In this document: one piece after another, positions 15,574-23,418 of the stretch
Numbering within the stretch: position 1 is the stretch's first letter
Layout of the letters: each line of letters opens with the position of its first letter
Assembly: GCF_002498065.1 (NCBI RefSeq)
Contig: NZ_DAFZ01000075.1
Coordinates: 1-23,487 of the forward strand
Reading direction: 5' to 3'
Length of the DNA: 23,487 nt
Source of the DNA: Methanoculleus sp. UBA208
GTDB taxonomy: Archaea > Halobacteriota > Methanomicrobia > Methanomicrobiales > Methanoculleaceae
Position numbers and translations under genes: made by a program
Notes under the pieces: model-generated
Database searches by the model: none
What the model was told of the DNA's origin: nothing
What the model saw: the letters and a program-made list of their open reading frames with translations, nothing else

Positions 15574-16214
15574 ACCGGGCAGCGCCCCTCTACCCCGGAA
15601 CGGAACCGCTCACGATCTCCCGCGTGAAGTCCTTTGAAGAGGGCGATGCGGAGGAGAAGAGCCTGATAACCTTTTCCAGCCACGCCGGGACGCACATCGA
15701 CCTCCCACGGCACTTCTGCCCGGACGGCGGTTCGGTCAGGGCCCTCCTCGCCCCGGAGGCGGTATTCGAGCCCGCGCGGTGCATCGCGATCCCGAAGACC
15801 GGGGCGGAACCGATCCGGATCTACGACCTCCTCGAACACCTCGACGCGATCCGGGCGTCACGCGCGCTCTTCATCAGGACCGGGAGCGGCCGGCTCCGGG
15901 AGAGCGACCCGGATGCCTACGCGAGGGAGCATCCCTGGGTACACCACGAGGTTCCGGGCTTCCTCCGCATGGAGAACCCGGACCTCAGGCTGTTCGGGAT
16001 CGATACCATCTCCATCTCCATCCCCGCGGATCCAGAGGAAGGTGCGGAGGCGCATCGCGCGTTCCTCTGTGGATCCCCGCACATCTTCCTGCTCGAGGAC
16101 GTGGACCTCTCATACGGCAGGCTGCTTGAAGAGCCCTGGACGTTGCGGGTCTACCCGATGGTCTTTGATGACCTGGAAGGCGTGCCGGCGGTGGCGCTCG
16201 CCGAGTTCAGGTGA
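15546..16214 (+). CDS. Cyclase family metal-dependent hydrolase (kynurenine formamidase-like fold)
   Basis: The 222-residue protein has the signature HAGTHIDLPRHF (46-57) of the cyclase family, whose His/Asp residues bind zinc or manganese in KynB-type formamidases. The C-terminal half has GIDTISIS, PHIFLLEDVDL and the family's RVYPM end. Family members hydrolyse amides or lactone-like bonds; a tryptophan-degradation role is unlikely here because no kyn genes are nearby. The start ATG 15546 has GAGGG 5 bases upstream and lies inside the HAD gene, overlapping it by 28 bases. The tight pairing suggests consecutive steps, but the substrate is unknown. It converges on top6A with 49 bases between stops. 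Confidence 0.8.
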   Translation: MLIPISYPLNRAAPLYPGTEPLTISRVKSFEEGDAEEKSLITFSSHAGTHIDLPRHFCPDGGSVRALLAPEAVFEPARCIAIPKTGAEPIRIYDLLEHLDAIRASRALFIRTGSGRLRESDPDAYAREHPWVHHEVPGFLRMENPDLRLFGIDTISISIPADPEEGAEAHRAFLCGSPHIFLLEDVDLSYGRLLEEPWTLRVYPMVFDDLEGVPAVALAEFR

Positions 16215-16263
16215 GACCGCAGTCAACCGGGGCAAAAAAGTGTGGGTGTTGCCGGGGACCCCC

Positions 16264-17352
16264 TCAGATAATCCCCATCTCCGAGAGCCGCGTCGGGAGG
16301 TACTCCTTCGTCACGAAGTCGAGCCCCCGGCTCGCGAACGCCTGCTGTTCCGACTTCAGCTTCATCTCGAGCTGCAGGTTGATCTGGCTCCGCCAGTAAT
16401 CGGTCGCAAACCTCGGATCGGTCAGTTCCGCTTTCAAGGCACTGACATCCTGCTCGGTGAGGTGGTCGGCGGGGAGGTTGTAGTCGGAGATGTCGGAGGG
16501 CTGCACGCCGATGAACTGCGCCTGGGGGGTCGCGAGAAGTTCCGACATATGCGCGCTCTTGATCGAGCCATAGGCGACGCTCGCGTAGATCCGGTAGGAC
16601 CAGGGGTCGCCGTCGGTGAAGACCACGACCGGAAGGCCGAGCGAGTCGTTGAGCTTGCGCAGGACTCTCCGCGTCGAACGTGCCGGCTGCCCCTTGAGGT
16701 GGACCAGGACGGCCCCGTACTCCTCGTCGAACCCGTTCTCCATCAGACGGGCATACATACCGCCGGTCTCGATGGCGATGACGAACTTCGCGTCGTGATC
16801 GACGAATTCGAGGTTATCGACGTTGTTCGGGATGGGGTAGCCAGCCTCCCCGACGTCCTCCTGGCAGTGCATCTCCTTGACGCCCCGCCGGGTGGTCTCC
16901 CGGATTCGCAGGGGTCCGAAGACCGAGGCGCCGTCCTCCTCCGGCCGGAGGTGGAACGCTTCACGCTGCACCTCGGTGATGATCTCGAGGTCTTCGATGA
17001 GATGGTTGCTCTCGTCCTGGGCACCGAACTTCGCCTTCTTCCAGCCTTCCGAGATGTAGTACAACTCTCTCAGGGTCGACGACCGGTTCTCCACGAGCTG
17101 CTGCTTTAAGAACCCGATGAGGTAGGCCATCTTCAGGAGATGGACCGCGCCTTTCTCGTTCGTCGCTGCCCGGGTGCTCTCCCGCTCGCCGTACTTCCAG
17201 ACCTCGCTCGCATCGTCGTACTCGATATTCCGCTTCGTCCGCGTCGGCAGCCGGATGAACGGCACGATGCCGTCCCGCATCTGGTCGTACCAGGTGCGGG
17301 CGATACCGACAAGCCGCTCTTTTGCCAGCGCATCCATCTCTTCCCTAGACAT
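16264..17352 (-). CDS. top6A: DNA topoisomerase VI subunit A
   Basis: Topoisomerase VI is the type IIB enzyme of archaea that relaxes and decatenates DNA; subunit A, a Spo11 relative, makes the double-strand break. The 362-residue protein has the catalytic Tyr in TLRELYYIS (Tyr98 or Tyr99) on the winged-helix domain. The Toprim domain shows IETGG with Glu195 and FTDGDPWS with Asp247 and Asp249 for magnesium. ATG 17352 (MSREEMDALA) lies within the end of top6B, overlapping it by 8 bases, so the two subunits are translationally coupled. Longer upstream frame is a shadow of top6B. Length is normal. Confidence 0.95.
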   Translation of the reverse strand: MSREEMDALAKERLVGIARTWYDQMRDGIVPFIRLPTRTKRNIEYDDASEVWKYGERESTRAATNEKGAVHLLKMAYLIGFLKQQLVENRSSTLRELYYISEGWKKAKFGAQDESNHLIEDLEIITEVQREAFHLRPEEDGASVFGPLRIRETTRRGVKEMHCQEDVGEAGYPIPNNVDNLEFVDHDAKFVIAIETGGMYARLMENGFDEEYGAVLVHLKGQPARSTRRVLRKLNDSLGLPVVVFTDGDPWSYRIYASVAYGSIKSAHMSELLATPQAQFIGVQPSDISDYNLPADHLTEQDVSALKAELTDPRFATDYWRSQINLQLEMKLKSEQQAFASRGLDFVTKEYLPTRLSEMGII

Positions 17353-19147
17353 CGAGATCCACCACCACTTTCCTGCCGTCCTCCACGCCGCGCAGATCGA
17401 CCGAACCGTCGCCCGATCCCGTGTAGACGATCTGCCAGGCCTCACCGGCGTCGAGCGTATGGCGCCAGACCTTGTTGTACTCCCCGTCGATACTGTCCAC
17501 GAAGTCCGGCCGGGGCTTTGCATCCTCCGCCGCATCGCGGGAGAGGTTGTAGAGGACGAGGGTGACTTCCTTCGCGGTGTAGTTGTTCACGTCGATACGG
17601 ACCTTCCCGTCGACCGTCCGCTTCTTCGCGACGACCTTGCGCATGATCTTCCCCTCGATCGGCGAGGTGTCCACCAGGGGTTGTTCCACGATCTCGCTCA
17701 CCTTCGCGGCGATCTCGGGGATGACCGAGCATATTGCCCGGGCACGGTCGTCCTGCTGCTTCTTCTTGTCCCGCCGGTAGAGGTAGGTCTTGAGCTCCCG
17801 GCCGAGTTCCTGGAGGACGAGGACGACCTCCCGCTCGATCTCAGGGATGGACGCGACCGCGTCCTTGCTCTCGCTCGTGAAGGGAACGTTCGTGGATGCC
17901 ACGTGAACCATGATCAGCACCGGGCCCATGGGGAGGCCCTGCTGCGAGAGCCCGTAACTCTTCCAGTTCACCTGCGAGGCACAGCTCGTGATCGCGCAGG
18001 CGCCCTGCTGGTAGAGGAGCGGGACGCGGTTTGCGAACCGGAAGAGCTGGGCGGTGCCCTCGGGGGGAACCTTGCCGCCGTAGCCGATCGCCGCCTCGAT
18101 GATGAACGAGTGCCCGCCGTAGACCGTGCTCGGGCGGGTGCGGGCCTTGATGAAGTCGAGCTGGATCTCCTTCTCGAGCCCCTTGCAGATCAGGTTCTCG
18201 CCGATGGGGGAGAGGCACTGCTGCGCCGGCGGGGCCGGGACCTTCACGGCCTGCATGGCGTCGAGGAGACGTTTGAGTTCGTCCGACTCGAGTTTGTTCA
18301 CCTTCCGGGAGGGCTTGAGCCCGGCGAGAGCGATCATCTCGTCCGCGGTCTTCTTCCCGACCTTGGAGAAACTGCCGATGAGGAACTCCTCGACGGTCCC
18401 GGTGCTCGCGGCGGCGATCCTTTTTAAGGCCCCGAACTCGATTCCGTGGGGGTGGGGAAGGATGGGTTTCGGGCACGGCGGGACCTCGCCCGATACCCGC
18501 TCGAACGTCGTCACCTCGCCGTCGATATCGGCCGTTATCCGGGCGTGCGGGTTGACGATCGCCGTGAGGCGGAGGTAGTCCACCAGCCGCTTCTTCGCGG
18601 CAAGGGTGCTCTTGAACTGGATCTCGATCCGTGTCCCGTGCGTCCGGTCCCAGTCGATCTCCTCGTGGCTGATGATCTCCGGCTCGTTGGTCTCGGTTTT
18701 GATCATCAGCTCGAACCGGTGCGCTCTCGCCTTCGCCCCCGTCCGGGAGGTGACCCGCGCCGGGATGCCGGTGGTGAGCTGCGCGTACAGCACCGCCGCC
18801 GATATCCCGATACCCTGCTGCCCGCGGCTCTGCCGGATCTGGTGGAACCGGGAGCCGTAGAGGAGTTTCCCGAAGACCAGGGGGACGTTCTCCGGCACGA
18901 TGCCGGGGCCGTTGTCCTCGACCGTTATCCGGTAAACCTCGGCGTCGACCTTTTTGATGCCGACGAAGATGTCTGGGAGCACCTCCGCCTCTTCGCAGGC
19001 GTCGAGCGCGTTGTCCACCGCTTCCTTGATGGTGGTGATGATGCCGCGCGTCGGGGAATCGAAACCGAGCAGGTGCTTGTTCTTCTCGAAGAACTCCGCG
19101 ACGCTGATGCTCCGCTGCTGTTTGGCGAGGTCTTCAGCAAGCACCAT
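17345..19147 (-). CDS. top6B: DNA topoisomerase VI subunit B
   Basis: The ATPase subunit of topoisomerase VI. The 600-residue protein begins with a GHKL ATPase domain: EAVDNALDA (42-50, with the metal-binding Asn), VEDNGPGI (77-84) and the lid RGQQGIGISA (108-117). A helix-two-turn-helix and the transducer domain follow, and the last roughly 70 residues (QIVYTGSGDGSVDLRG) form the C-terminal Ig-like extension. ATG 19147 is chosen because GAGGTG at 19160-19155 lies 7 bases upstream; it lies within the last codons of hisS, overlapping by 14 bases. In-frame sequence upstream of it is not part of the protein. Confidence 0.95.
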   Translation of the reverse strand: MVLAEDLAKQQRSISVAEFFEKNKHLLGFDSPTRGIITTIKEAVDNALDACEEAEVLPDIFVGIKKVDAEVYRITVEDNGPGIVPENVPLVFGKLLYGSRFHQIRQSRGQQGIGISAAVLYAQLTTGIPARVTSRTGAKARAHRFELMIKTETNEPEIISHEEIDWDRTHGTRIEIQFKSTLAAKKRLVDYLRLTAIVNPHARITADIDGEVTTFERVSGEVPPCPKPILPHPHGIEFGALKRIAAASTGTVEEFLIGSFSKVGKKTADEMIALAGLKPSRKVNKLESDELKRLLDAMQAVKVPAPPAQQCLSPIGENLICKGLEKEIQLDFIKARTRPSTVYGGHSFIIEAAIGYGGKVPPEGTAQLFRFANRVPLLYQQGACAITSCASQVNWKSYGLSQQGLPMGPVLIMVHVASTNVPFTSESKDAVASIPEIEREVVLVLQELGRELKTYLYRRDKKKQQDDRARAICSVIPEIAAKVSEIVEQPLVDTSPIEGKIMRKVVAKKRTVDGKVRIDVNNYTAKEVTLVLYNLSRDAAEDAKPRPDFVDSIDGEYNKVWRHTLDAGEAWQIVYTGSGDGSVDLRGVEDGRKVVVDLDV

Positions 19148-20366
19148 GCCGTGCCACCTCGGCGATGGCCTCCTCAAGGCTCCTCTCCTGCTGCTCGCCG
19201 GAGTGGAGGTTCTTGAGGGTCACCGTACCTGATTCGGCCTCGCGTTTCCCGAGAACCGCGGCGAAATCCGCGGTCTTTGCGGCGTGGGAGACCTGGGCGC
19301 CCATTCCACGCTGCATCAGGTCGGCTTCGGCCCGGACTCCTGCCTCCCGGAAGGCCCGGGCGACCTCGAGCGCCCGCGTCCGCGCTTCGGGCGTGCAGAC
19401 GACGCCGACGACGGGCTCGTGCGCGAGTTCGAAGTCCCCGATAGAGACCATGACCCGGTCGAACCCGATGGCAAACCCGCAGGATGCGACGTCGTCGCCG
19501 CCGAAGAGGTGGGCGAGCCGGTAGGTGCCGCCGCCGAGGATCTGGTTCTCCGCGCCGAGGTTCTTCGCGAACCCCTCAAAGACCATCCCGGTGTAGTAGT
19601 CGAGTCCCCGGGCTATCCCGAAGTCCGGCCGGTAGTCGATGTTCAGGGAGTCGAGGAGCGCGAACGTCTCCTCGATCCGCGCGCGTTCCGGGACGTCGCC
19701 GGCGACCTCAAAGACCTCGGAGACGGTGCGGCACTCTCCGAGTGCCGCGAGGGGCTCTGCAAGATGGGTGAGGTTCTTCTCGACAAGCGCCGCCTCGAGT
19801 CCTTTCTGGTCGTGCTTGTCGAGGTACGCCATGATCGCCCGCTGGTCATCGGGCGCCAGATCGGAGAGGAGATGCTTCATCGGCGCAAGGTGGCCGACGT
19901 GGAGGTCGAAGGTGACCCCGGTCGACCGGAGGGTATCGTCGGCGAGCATGATCACCTCTGCATCGGCGCTCGCTGTGTCCGCACCGATCAGCTCGACGCC
20001 GAACTGCCAGAACTGCCGGTAACGGCCTTTCTGCGGACGCTCGTAGCGGAAACAGTCGGCGAAGTAGCACCAGCGGATGGGTTTCGGGAGCACCTTGCCC
20101 TCGTTGACGTACATCCGGAGGACTGCTGCGGTCACCTCCGGCCGGAGCGTCATCTTTCTCCCCCCCTTGTCCTCGAAGACGTACATCTCCTGGATGATCC
20201 CTTCGCCGGACTTCATCGTGAAGAGTTCGAGGTGCTCGAAGTCGGGCGTGCAGACCTCCCGGTATCCCCACCGCCGGGCCGCGTCCCGCATCCGCCGCTC
20301 GATCAGCCGCCGCCGTTCCATCTCGTCGGGTAAAAAGTCCCGTGTTCCCCGTGGTTTCTGAAGCAT
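19134..20366 (-). CDS. hisS: Histidyl-tRNA synthetase
   Basis: This class II aminoacyl-tRNA synthetase charges tRNA-His. The 410-residue protein has motif 1 near residues 4-40, TLRPEVT (73-79), motif 2 FRYERPQKGRYRQFWQFGVE (106-125) and the histidine-specific GLDYYTG (254-260). Motif 3 appears as GFAIGFDRVM, and the C-terminal anticodon-binding domain ends the protein. All class and histidine signatures are intact. It follows the small membrane protein by 16 bases and overlaps top6B by 14 bases, so it sits in the middle of a tightly packed operon. ATG 20366 is the only reasonable start. Confidence 0.95.
   Translation of the reverse strand: MLQKPRGTRDFLPDEMERRRLIERRMRDAARRWGYREVCTPDFEHLELFTMKSGEGIIQEMYVFEDKGGRKMTLRPEVTAAVLRMYVNEGKVLPKPIRWCYFADCFRYERPQKGRYRQFWQFGVELIGADTASADAEVIMLADDTLRSTGVTFDLHVGHLAPMKHLLSDLAPDDQRAIMAYLDKHDQKGLEAALVEKNLTHLAEPLAALGECRTVSEVFEVAGDVPERARIEETFALLDSLNIDYRPDFGIARGLDYYTGMVFEGFAKNLGAENQILGGGTYRLAHLFGGDDVASCGFAIGFDRVMVSIGDFELAHEPVVGVVCTPEARTRALEVARAFREAGVRAEADLMQRGMGAQVSHAAKTADFAAVLGKREAESGTVTLKNLHSGEQQERSLEEAIAEVARHGAC
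19155..19160 (-). promoter_or_regulatory. Shine-Dalgarno site of top6B inside hisS
   Basis: GAGGTG on the minus strand, 7 bases before ATG 19147. It fixes the top6B start and lies in coding sequence of hisS. Confidence 0.6.
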
Positions 20367-20382
20367 TCAGTATTCTCCTGAA

Positions 20383-20715
20383 CTAAAGTCTCTTGCGCGA
20401 ACCCTTATCTTTTGTGCGCTCCGCCCTGCCGAGGAAGCGCTGAGCCGTGCTCTCGCCGTGCCAGACGTTCTCCCGGTCGACCCTGTCCTGGAGGTAGAGG
20501 GCCAGAAGGACCAGCCCGAGGCCGAGGTACTCCCACGCTTCGGCGTATGCGGTCACGAAAAAGCCCAGCAGGGCGAGCGCCGTGAAGGGAACTCCCATAT
20601 AGGCCGCCTTCCGGTATCCGGGAAGACCTGTGCGGTAAAAGATCCGCAGGTCCCGGAGCCACAGGAAAACGGTGACGGCAACGCCGAAGCCTGCGACGTA
20701 GGCAAGATAGGACAT
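20383..20715 (-). CDS. Small membrane protein of unknown function
   Basis: A 110-residue protein with about three hydrophobic segments (near 4-20, 42-58 and 62-76), separated by an Arg-rich loop LRDLRIFYRTGLPGYRK. It ends in a hydrophilic, basic tail (from about 80) that should face the cytoplasm by the positive-inside rule. I do not recognise the family. It is the first gene of the hisS-top6B-top6A operon, with 16 bases to hisS. No ribosome site precedes ATG 20715; the AT-rich run around 20745-20755 could act as the promoter of a leaderless transcript. Confidence 0.65.
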   Translation of the reverse strand: MSYLAYVAGFGVAVTVFLWLRDLRIFYRTGLPGYRKAAYMGVPFTALALLGFFVTAYAEAWEYLGLGLVLLALYLQDRVDRENVWHGESTAQRFLGRAERTKDKGSRKRL

Positions 20716-20725
20716 GAGATGAAGT

Positions 20726-20734
20726 AATATTATA
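20726..20734 (+). promoter_or_regulatory. Putative TATA box of larB
   Basis: AATATTATA lies about 33 bases before ATG 20763. Because larB has no Shine-Dalgarno site, a start of transcription about 25 bases downstream would give a nearly leaderless mRNA. The 47-base gap also has to hold the promoter of the leftward operon. Confidence 0.45.
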
Positions 20735-20762
20735 CTTCCACCCCTATTTTTGTTATCGAACT

Positions 20763-21536
20763 ATGCTGCCGAATGCCACCATCAGGGACATCCTCCGGAT
20801 GTATCGTAACGGCGAGGTATCTGAGGACGAGGCTGCCGGTGCTCTCGAAGGGCTCCGCATCGAGTTTCTCGACGGCATGGCCCGGATCGATGCCGGGCGG
20901 AGCGTGCGCTGCGGGATGCCCGAGGTGGTGCTCGCCGAGGGAAAGGAGCCGGGGGCTTTTACCGAGATCATGCTCGCGCAGGTGAAGGCTGCCGGAAGGT
21001 GCGTCGGAACAAGGCTCTCGCCGGAGCATCTCGATTCTTTGCGGGCCCGGCTGCCGCCGGACGTCCGGATGGAGCATCGGGAGGCGGCACGGGGGGTCAT
21101 CCTCTCGACGGATAACGAGCCCGCGCCCCGGCGGGGAACCGTCGCCATCCTCACGGCGGGGACGTCCGACATCCCCGTCGCCGAAGAGGCGAGGCTGATC
21201 GCCGAAGAGATGGGATGCGAGGTCAGGACAGCCTACGACGTCGGGGTTGCCGGGATCCACCGCCTCTTCTCGGCGCTCAAGGACCTGATACCGGCCGACG
21301 TCTTCATCGTGGCCGCTGGTCGGGAGGGGACGCTCCCGGCGATCGTCGCAGGACTGGTCGACCGCCCGGTGATCGGCGTTCCCGTGAGCACCGGCTACGG
21401 CTACATGGGCGGCGGCGAGGCGGCGCTTGCGAGCATGCTCCAGGCGTGTTCGGTGCTCGCGGTGGTGAACATCGACGCCGGGTTCACGGCGGGCGCTTTT
21501 GCCGCGCAGATCGCGCACGGAGGTAGCCGGGAATGA
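20763..21536 (+). CDS. larB: Nickel pincer cofactor biosynthesis protein LarB
   Basis: LarB carboxylates the pyridine ring of nicotinic acid adenine dinucleotide (NaAD) and releases AMP, the first step to the nickel-pincer nucleotide. The 257-residue protein has a poorly conserved N-terminal part and a PurE-like core: TAGTSDIPVAEEA (131-143), YDVGVAGIHRL (158-168), AAGREGTLPAIVAGL (184-198), PVSTGYGYMGGG and VVNIDAGFTAGA. Cys229 in LQACSVLAVVN aligns with the Cys reported to attach NaAD in the Lactobacillus enzyme. It starts a rightward operon, and its last codons overlap nadM (ATGA). LarC, the remaining synthesis gene, is not in the window. Confidence 0.9.
   Translation: MLPNATIRDILRMYRNGEVSEDEAAGALEGLRIEFLDGMARIDAGRSVRCGMPEVVLAEGKEPGAFTEIMLAQVKAAGRCVGTRLSPEHLDSLRARLPPDVRMEHREAARGVILSTDNEPAPRRGTVAILTAGTSDIPVAEEARLIAEEMGCEVRTAYDVGVAGIHRLFSALKDLIPADVFIVAAGREGTLPAIVAGLVDRPVIGVPVSTGYGYMGGGEAALASMLQACSVLAVVNIDAGFTAGAFAAQIAHGGSRE
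21519..21524 (+). promoter_or_regulatory. Shine-Dalgarno site of nadM inside larB
   Basis: GGAGGT, a full-strength site 8 bases before ATG 21533, lies within the last codons of larB. nadM is therefore translated efficiently from the larB transcript. Confidence 0.65.
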
Positions 21537-22039
21537 GCCGCGGGTTCTACATCGGGCGGTTCCAGCCCTACCATAACGGGCACCAGTCGGTGCTGGAGCG
21601 GATAGCCCGTTCCGCGGACGAGATCGTCATCGGGGTGGGGAGCGCCCAGCTCTCCCATACCGTGGAGAACCCCTTCACGGCGGGGGAACGGGTGCTGATG
21701 CTCACCCGGTCGCTCGAGAACCTCGAATGCCCGTTCTACGTCATCCCCATCGAGGATATCCAGCGCAACGCCCTCTGGGTCGCCCATGTCCGGTCGATGA
21801 CACCGCCGTTCGATACGGTCTACTCATCGAACCCCCTCGTCATGCAGCTCTTCGCCGAGGCGGGGATGGAGGTTCAGTCCCCGGATATGTACGAACGATT
21901 GACGCACTCCGGCACCGCCATCAGACAGCGGATGCTCGACGGCGAGCCGTGGGAGTACCTGGTTCCCCCCGCCGTGGTGGACGTCATCCGGGAGATCCAC
22001 GGCGTGGAACGGCTGCAGCGGATCGCGGGGAGCGACTGA
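21533..22039 (+). CDS. nadM: Nicotinamide-nucleotide adenylyltransferase (archaeal type)
   Basis: NadM joins ATP with NMN or nicotinate mononucleotide to make NAD or NaAD. The 168-residue protein shows GRFQPYHNGH (8-17, the GxFxPxHxGH nucleotidyltransferase motif) and the archaeal signature SAQLSHTVENPFTAGER (37-53). The C-terminal HSGTAIRQRM (125-134) is the ISSTxxR-type motif. All catalytic residues are present. It overlaps larB by 4 bases, and a strong ribosome site lies in larB. The link is notable because NaAD, a possible NadM product, is the substrate of LarB. Confidence 0.94.
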   Translation: MSRGFYIGRFQPYHNGHQSVLERIARSADEIVIGVGSAQLSHTVENPFTAGERVLMLTRSLENLECPFYVIPIEDIQRNALWVAHVRSMTPPFDTVYSSNPLVMQLFAEAGMEVQSPDMYERLTHSGTAIRQRMLDGEPWEYLVPPAVVDVIREIHGVERLQRIAGSD

Positions 22040-22067
22040 CGGGCGGAACCCTGATGGGTATGCCCGT
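22039..22067. other. Nested hairpin between nadM and the coiled-coil gene
   Basis: ACGGGC (22039-22044) pairs with GCCCGT (22062-22067), and inside it ACCC (22048-22051) pairs with GGGT (22056-22059) over the loop TGAT. It begins on the last base of the nadM stop and ends 16 bases before the next start. No T-run follows. It could be a weak terminator or an RNA-processing structure. Confidence 0.4.
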
Positions 22068-22083
22068 CCTAATCGGATGAATC

Positions 22084-23373
22084 ATGTTCAAGCAACTGCG
22101 AGACCTTTTCCGGCGAACCGAACCGGAGGAAGAGAGCCTGAAACTCTCGTTCGACGGCCTTCCCGCGTGGCTCGATGCCCGCGAAGAGGAGCTCGGGCGC
22201 GAACTTTCCGGTGCGACGGCTCCGCCGCGCGAGGCGATCCGCGGCACCCTCGAGCGCCTCAGGGAGGCGGTCGGTCGGATGGAGACGGCCGAAGGCGACG
22301 GCGAGGTTCACCCCCGGCTCCGCGACATATCCAGAAAGGCGCTTCCGGGGTTCACGAAGTCTATGGCGCAGATCCTCTCCCGCGAGCCAACTGGTGACCC
22401 CGAGGCGTTCTACGCGACCGCCGCCGAGATGCTGAAGGGCTCGCTCAAGGCGCTGAAGGGGCAGGGGAAGTACCTCTCCTCCGTCTACCCGGACGAGATG
22501 AAGGAGGTGCGCGCAGCCGTCAAAGATCTGGGCCGGGAGGTGAACACGATGAACGAGCCCCTCGCCCGGGCGCGTGACGGCCGCCGGCAGGTGGGAGACG
22601 TGCGGGAGTCGCATGCGTCCCTCGCCCGGATCCGCGAGGAGTATGCCGCCGCCGACGGGCAGGTCCGGGAATACGGGGCGGCGCTCGCGGTGGCGGAGAG
22701 TGAGATCCACAAGACGGAAGAGGATCTCGCTGCCCTCAAACAGCGCCCGGACTACGCCCGCAAGCAGGAGATCGAGGAGAAGATCCGGGCACTCGATGCC
22801 GTGGACGAGGAGGCCGGACGGGAGATGGCGACTCTCTGGACCACCGCCGCCCACGTCTTCCGCAAGGCAGGGAAGGTGGCCGAGAAGGCAGGGGACAGCG
22901 CGGCTGCCGCGTCAATCGACCGTGCGCTCGACGCGTATACGGATGACGGGGATGACCCGGTCGGCCCGACCGAAGCGGCTATGCCGGTCGTTCTCGCCAT
23001 GATTCGGCGGGAGGATCTCCCCCTCAAGAACCAGGACGAGGTCCGCCTCTTCTCCGACGCCGAAACCCTGCCTGCCGCGATGAAGCGGGCGCTGGAGAAG
23101 CAGCGGGACGTCCGGGTGAAGCGGGCGGCAGAGCAGGAGGCCCTGGCCGCGCTCCCGGTGGTGGTCGAGGAGCAGCGTCTTGCGACCGCGCTCCCGGGGC
23201 TGCGCCGGGAGTCCGAGGCGAAGGCTGCCGCGAAGGCCCGGGCGGAGAGCCAGCGGGAGACGCTGCAGACCTCGTATGCTGCCGAAACCGAGAAGATCCG
23301 GTCGCGCACGGCTGCTCTCGCCGGCCGGGCTGTGGAGGTCGCTGTGCCCGACCTCCAGCCTCCGGCCTCATGA
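22084..23373 (+). CDS. Helical/coiled-coil protein of unknown function
   Basis: A 429-residue, highly charged, Ala/Glu/Arg-rich protein with no signal peptide or membrane segment. The N-terminus MFKQLRDLFRRTEPEEESLKL is followed by a region (about 25-160) with few breaks. Heptad-like helices follow at about 165-260, around SEIHKTEEDLAALKQR and KQEIEEKIRALDAVDEEAGR, and again at 340-415. An acidic Pro/Gly linker, DDGDDPVGP, separates the halves. I do not recognise the family; the layout recalls structural or SMC-like helper proteins but there is no ATPase motif. It lies 44 bases after nadM, beyond the nested hairpin, so co-transcription is uncertain. Confidence 0.65.
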   Translation: MFKQLRDLFRRTEPEEESLKLSFDGLPAWLDAREEELGRELSGATAPPREAIRGTLERLREAVGRMETAEGDGEVHPRLRDISRKALPGFTKSMAQILSREPTGDPEAFYATAAEMLKGSLKALKGQGKYLSSVYPDEMKEVRAAVKDLGREVNTMNEPLARARDGRRQVGDVRESHASLARIREEYAAADGQVREYGAALAVAESEIHKTEEDLAALKQRPDYARKQEIEEKIRALDAVDEEAGREMATLWTTAAHVFRKAGKVAEKAGDSAAAASIDRALDAYTDDGDDPVGPTEAAMPVVLAMIRREDLPLKNQDEVRLFSDAETLPAAMKRALEKQRDVRVKRAAEQEALAALPVVVEEQRLATALPGLRRESEAKAAAKARAESQRETLQTSYAAETEKIRSRTAALAGRAVEVAVPDLQPPAS

Positions 23374-23418
23374 CGGGGAAGGAACCGGGCAAAAATGCGA
23401 CGGGTCGGAGGGTGCGAT

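Noticed and set aside
16233..16238. T-run on the minus strand between the cyclase-family gene and top6A as a terminator
   Set aside because: Six bases only, and it lies about 30 bases past the top6A stop on the minus strand; archaeal termination is possible but too weakly supported to call.
17353..17535. 61-residue N-terminal extension of top6A
   Set aside because: It overlaps top6B in another frame and has shadow-like composition; ATG 17352 gives the normal family length.
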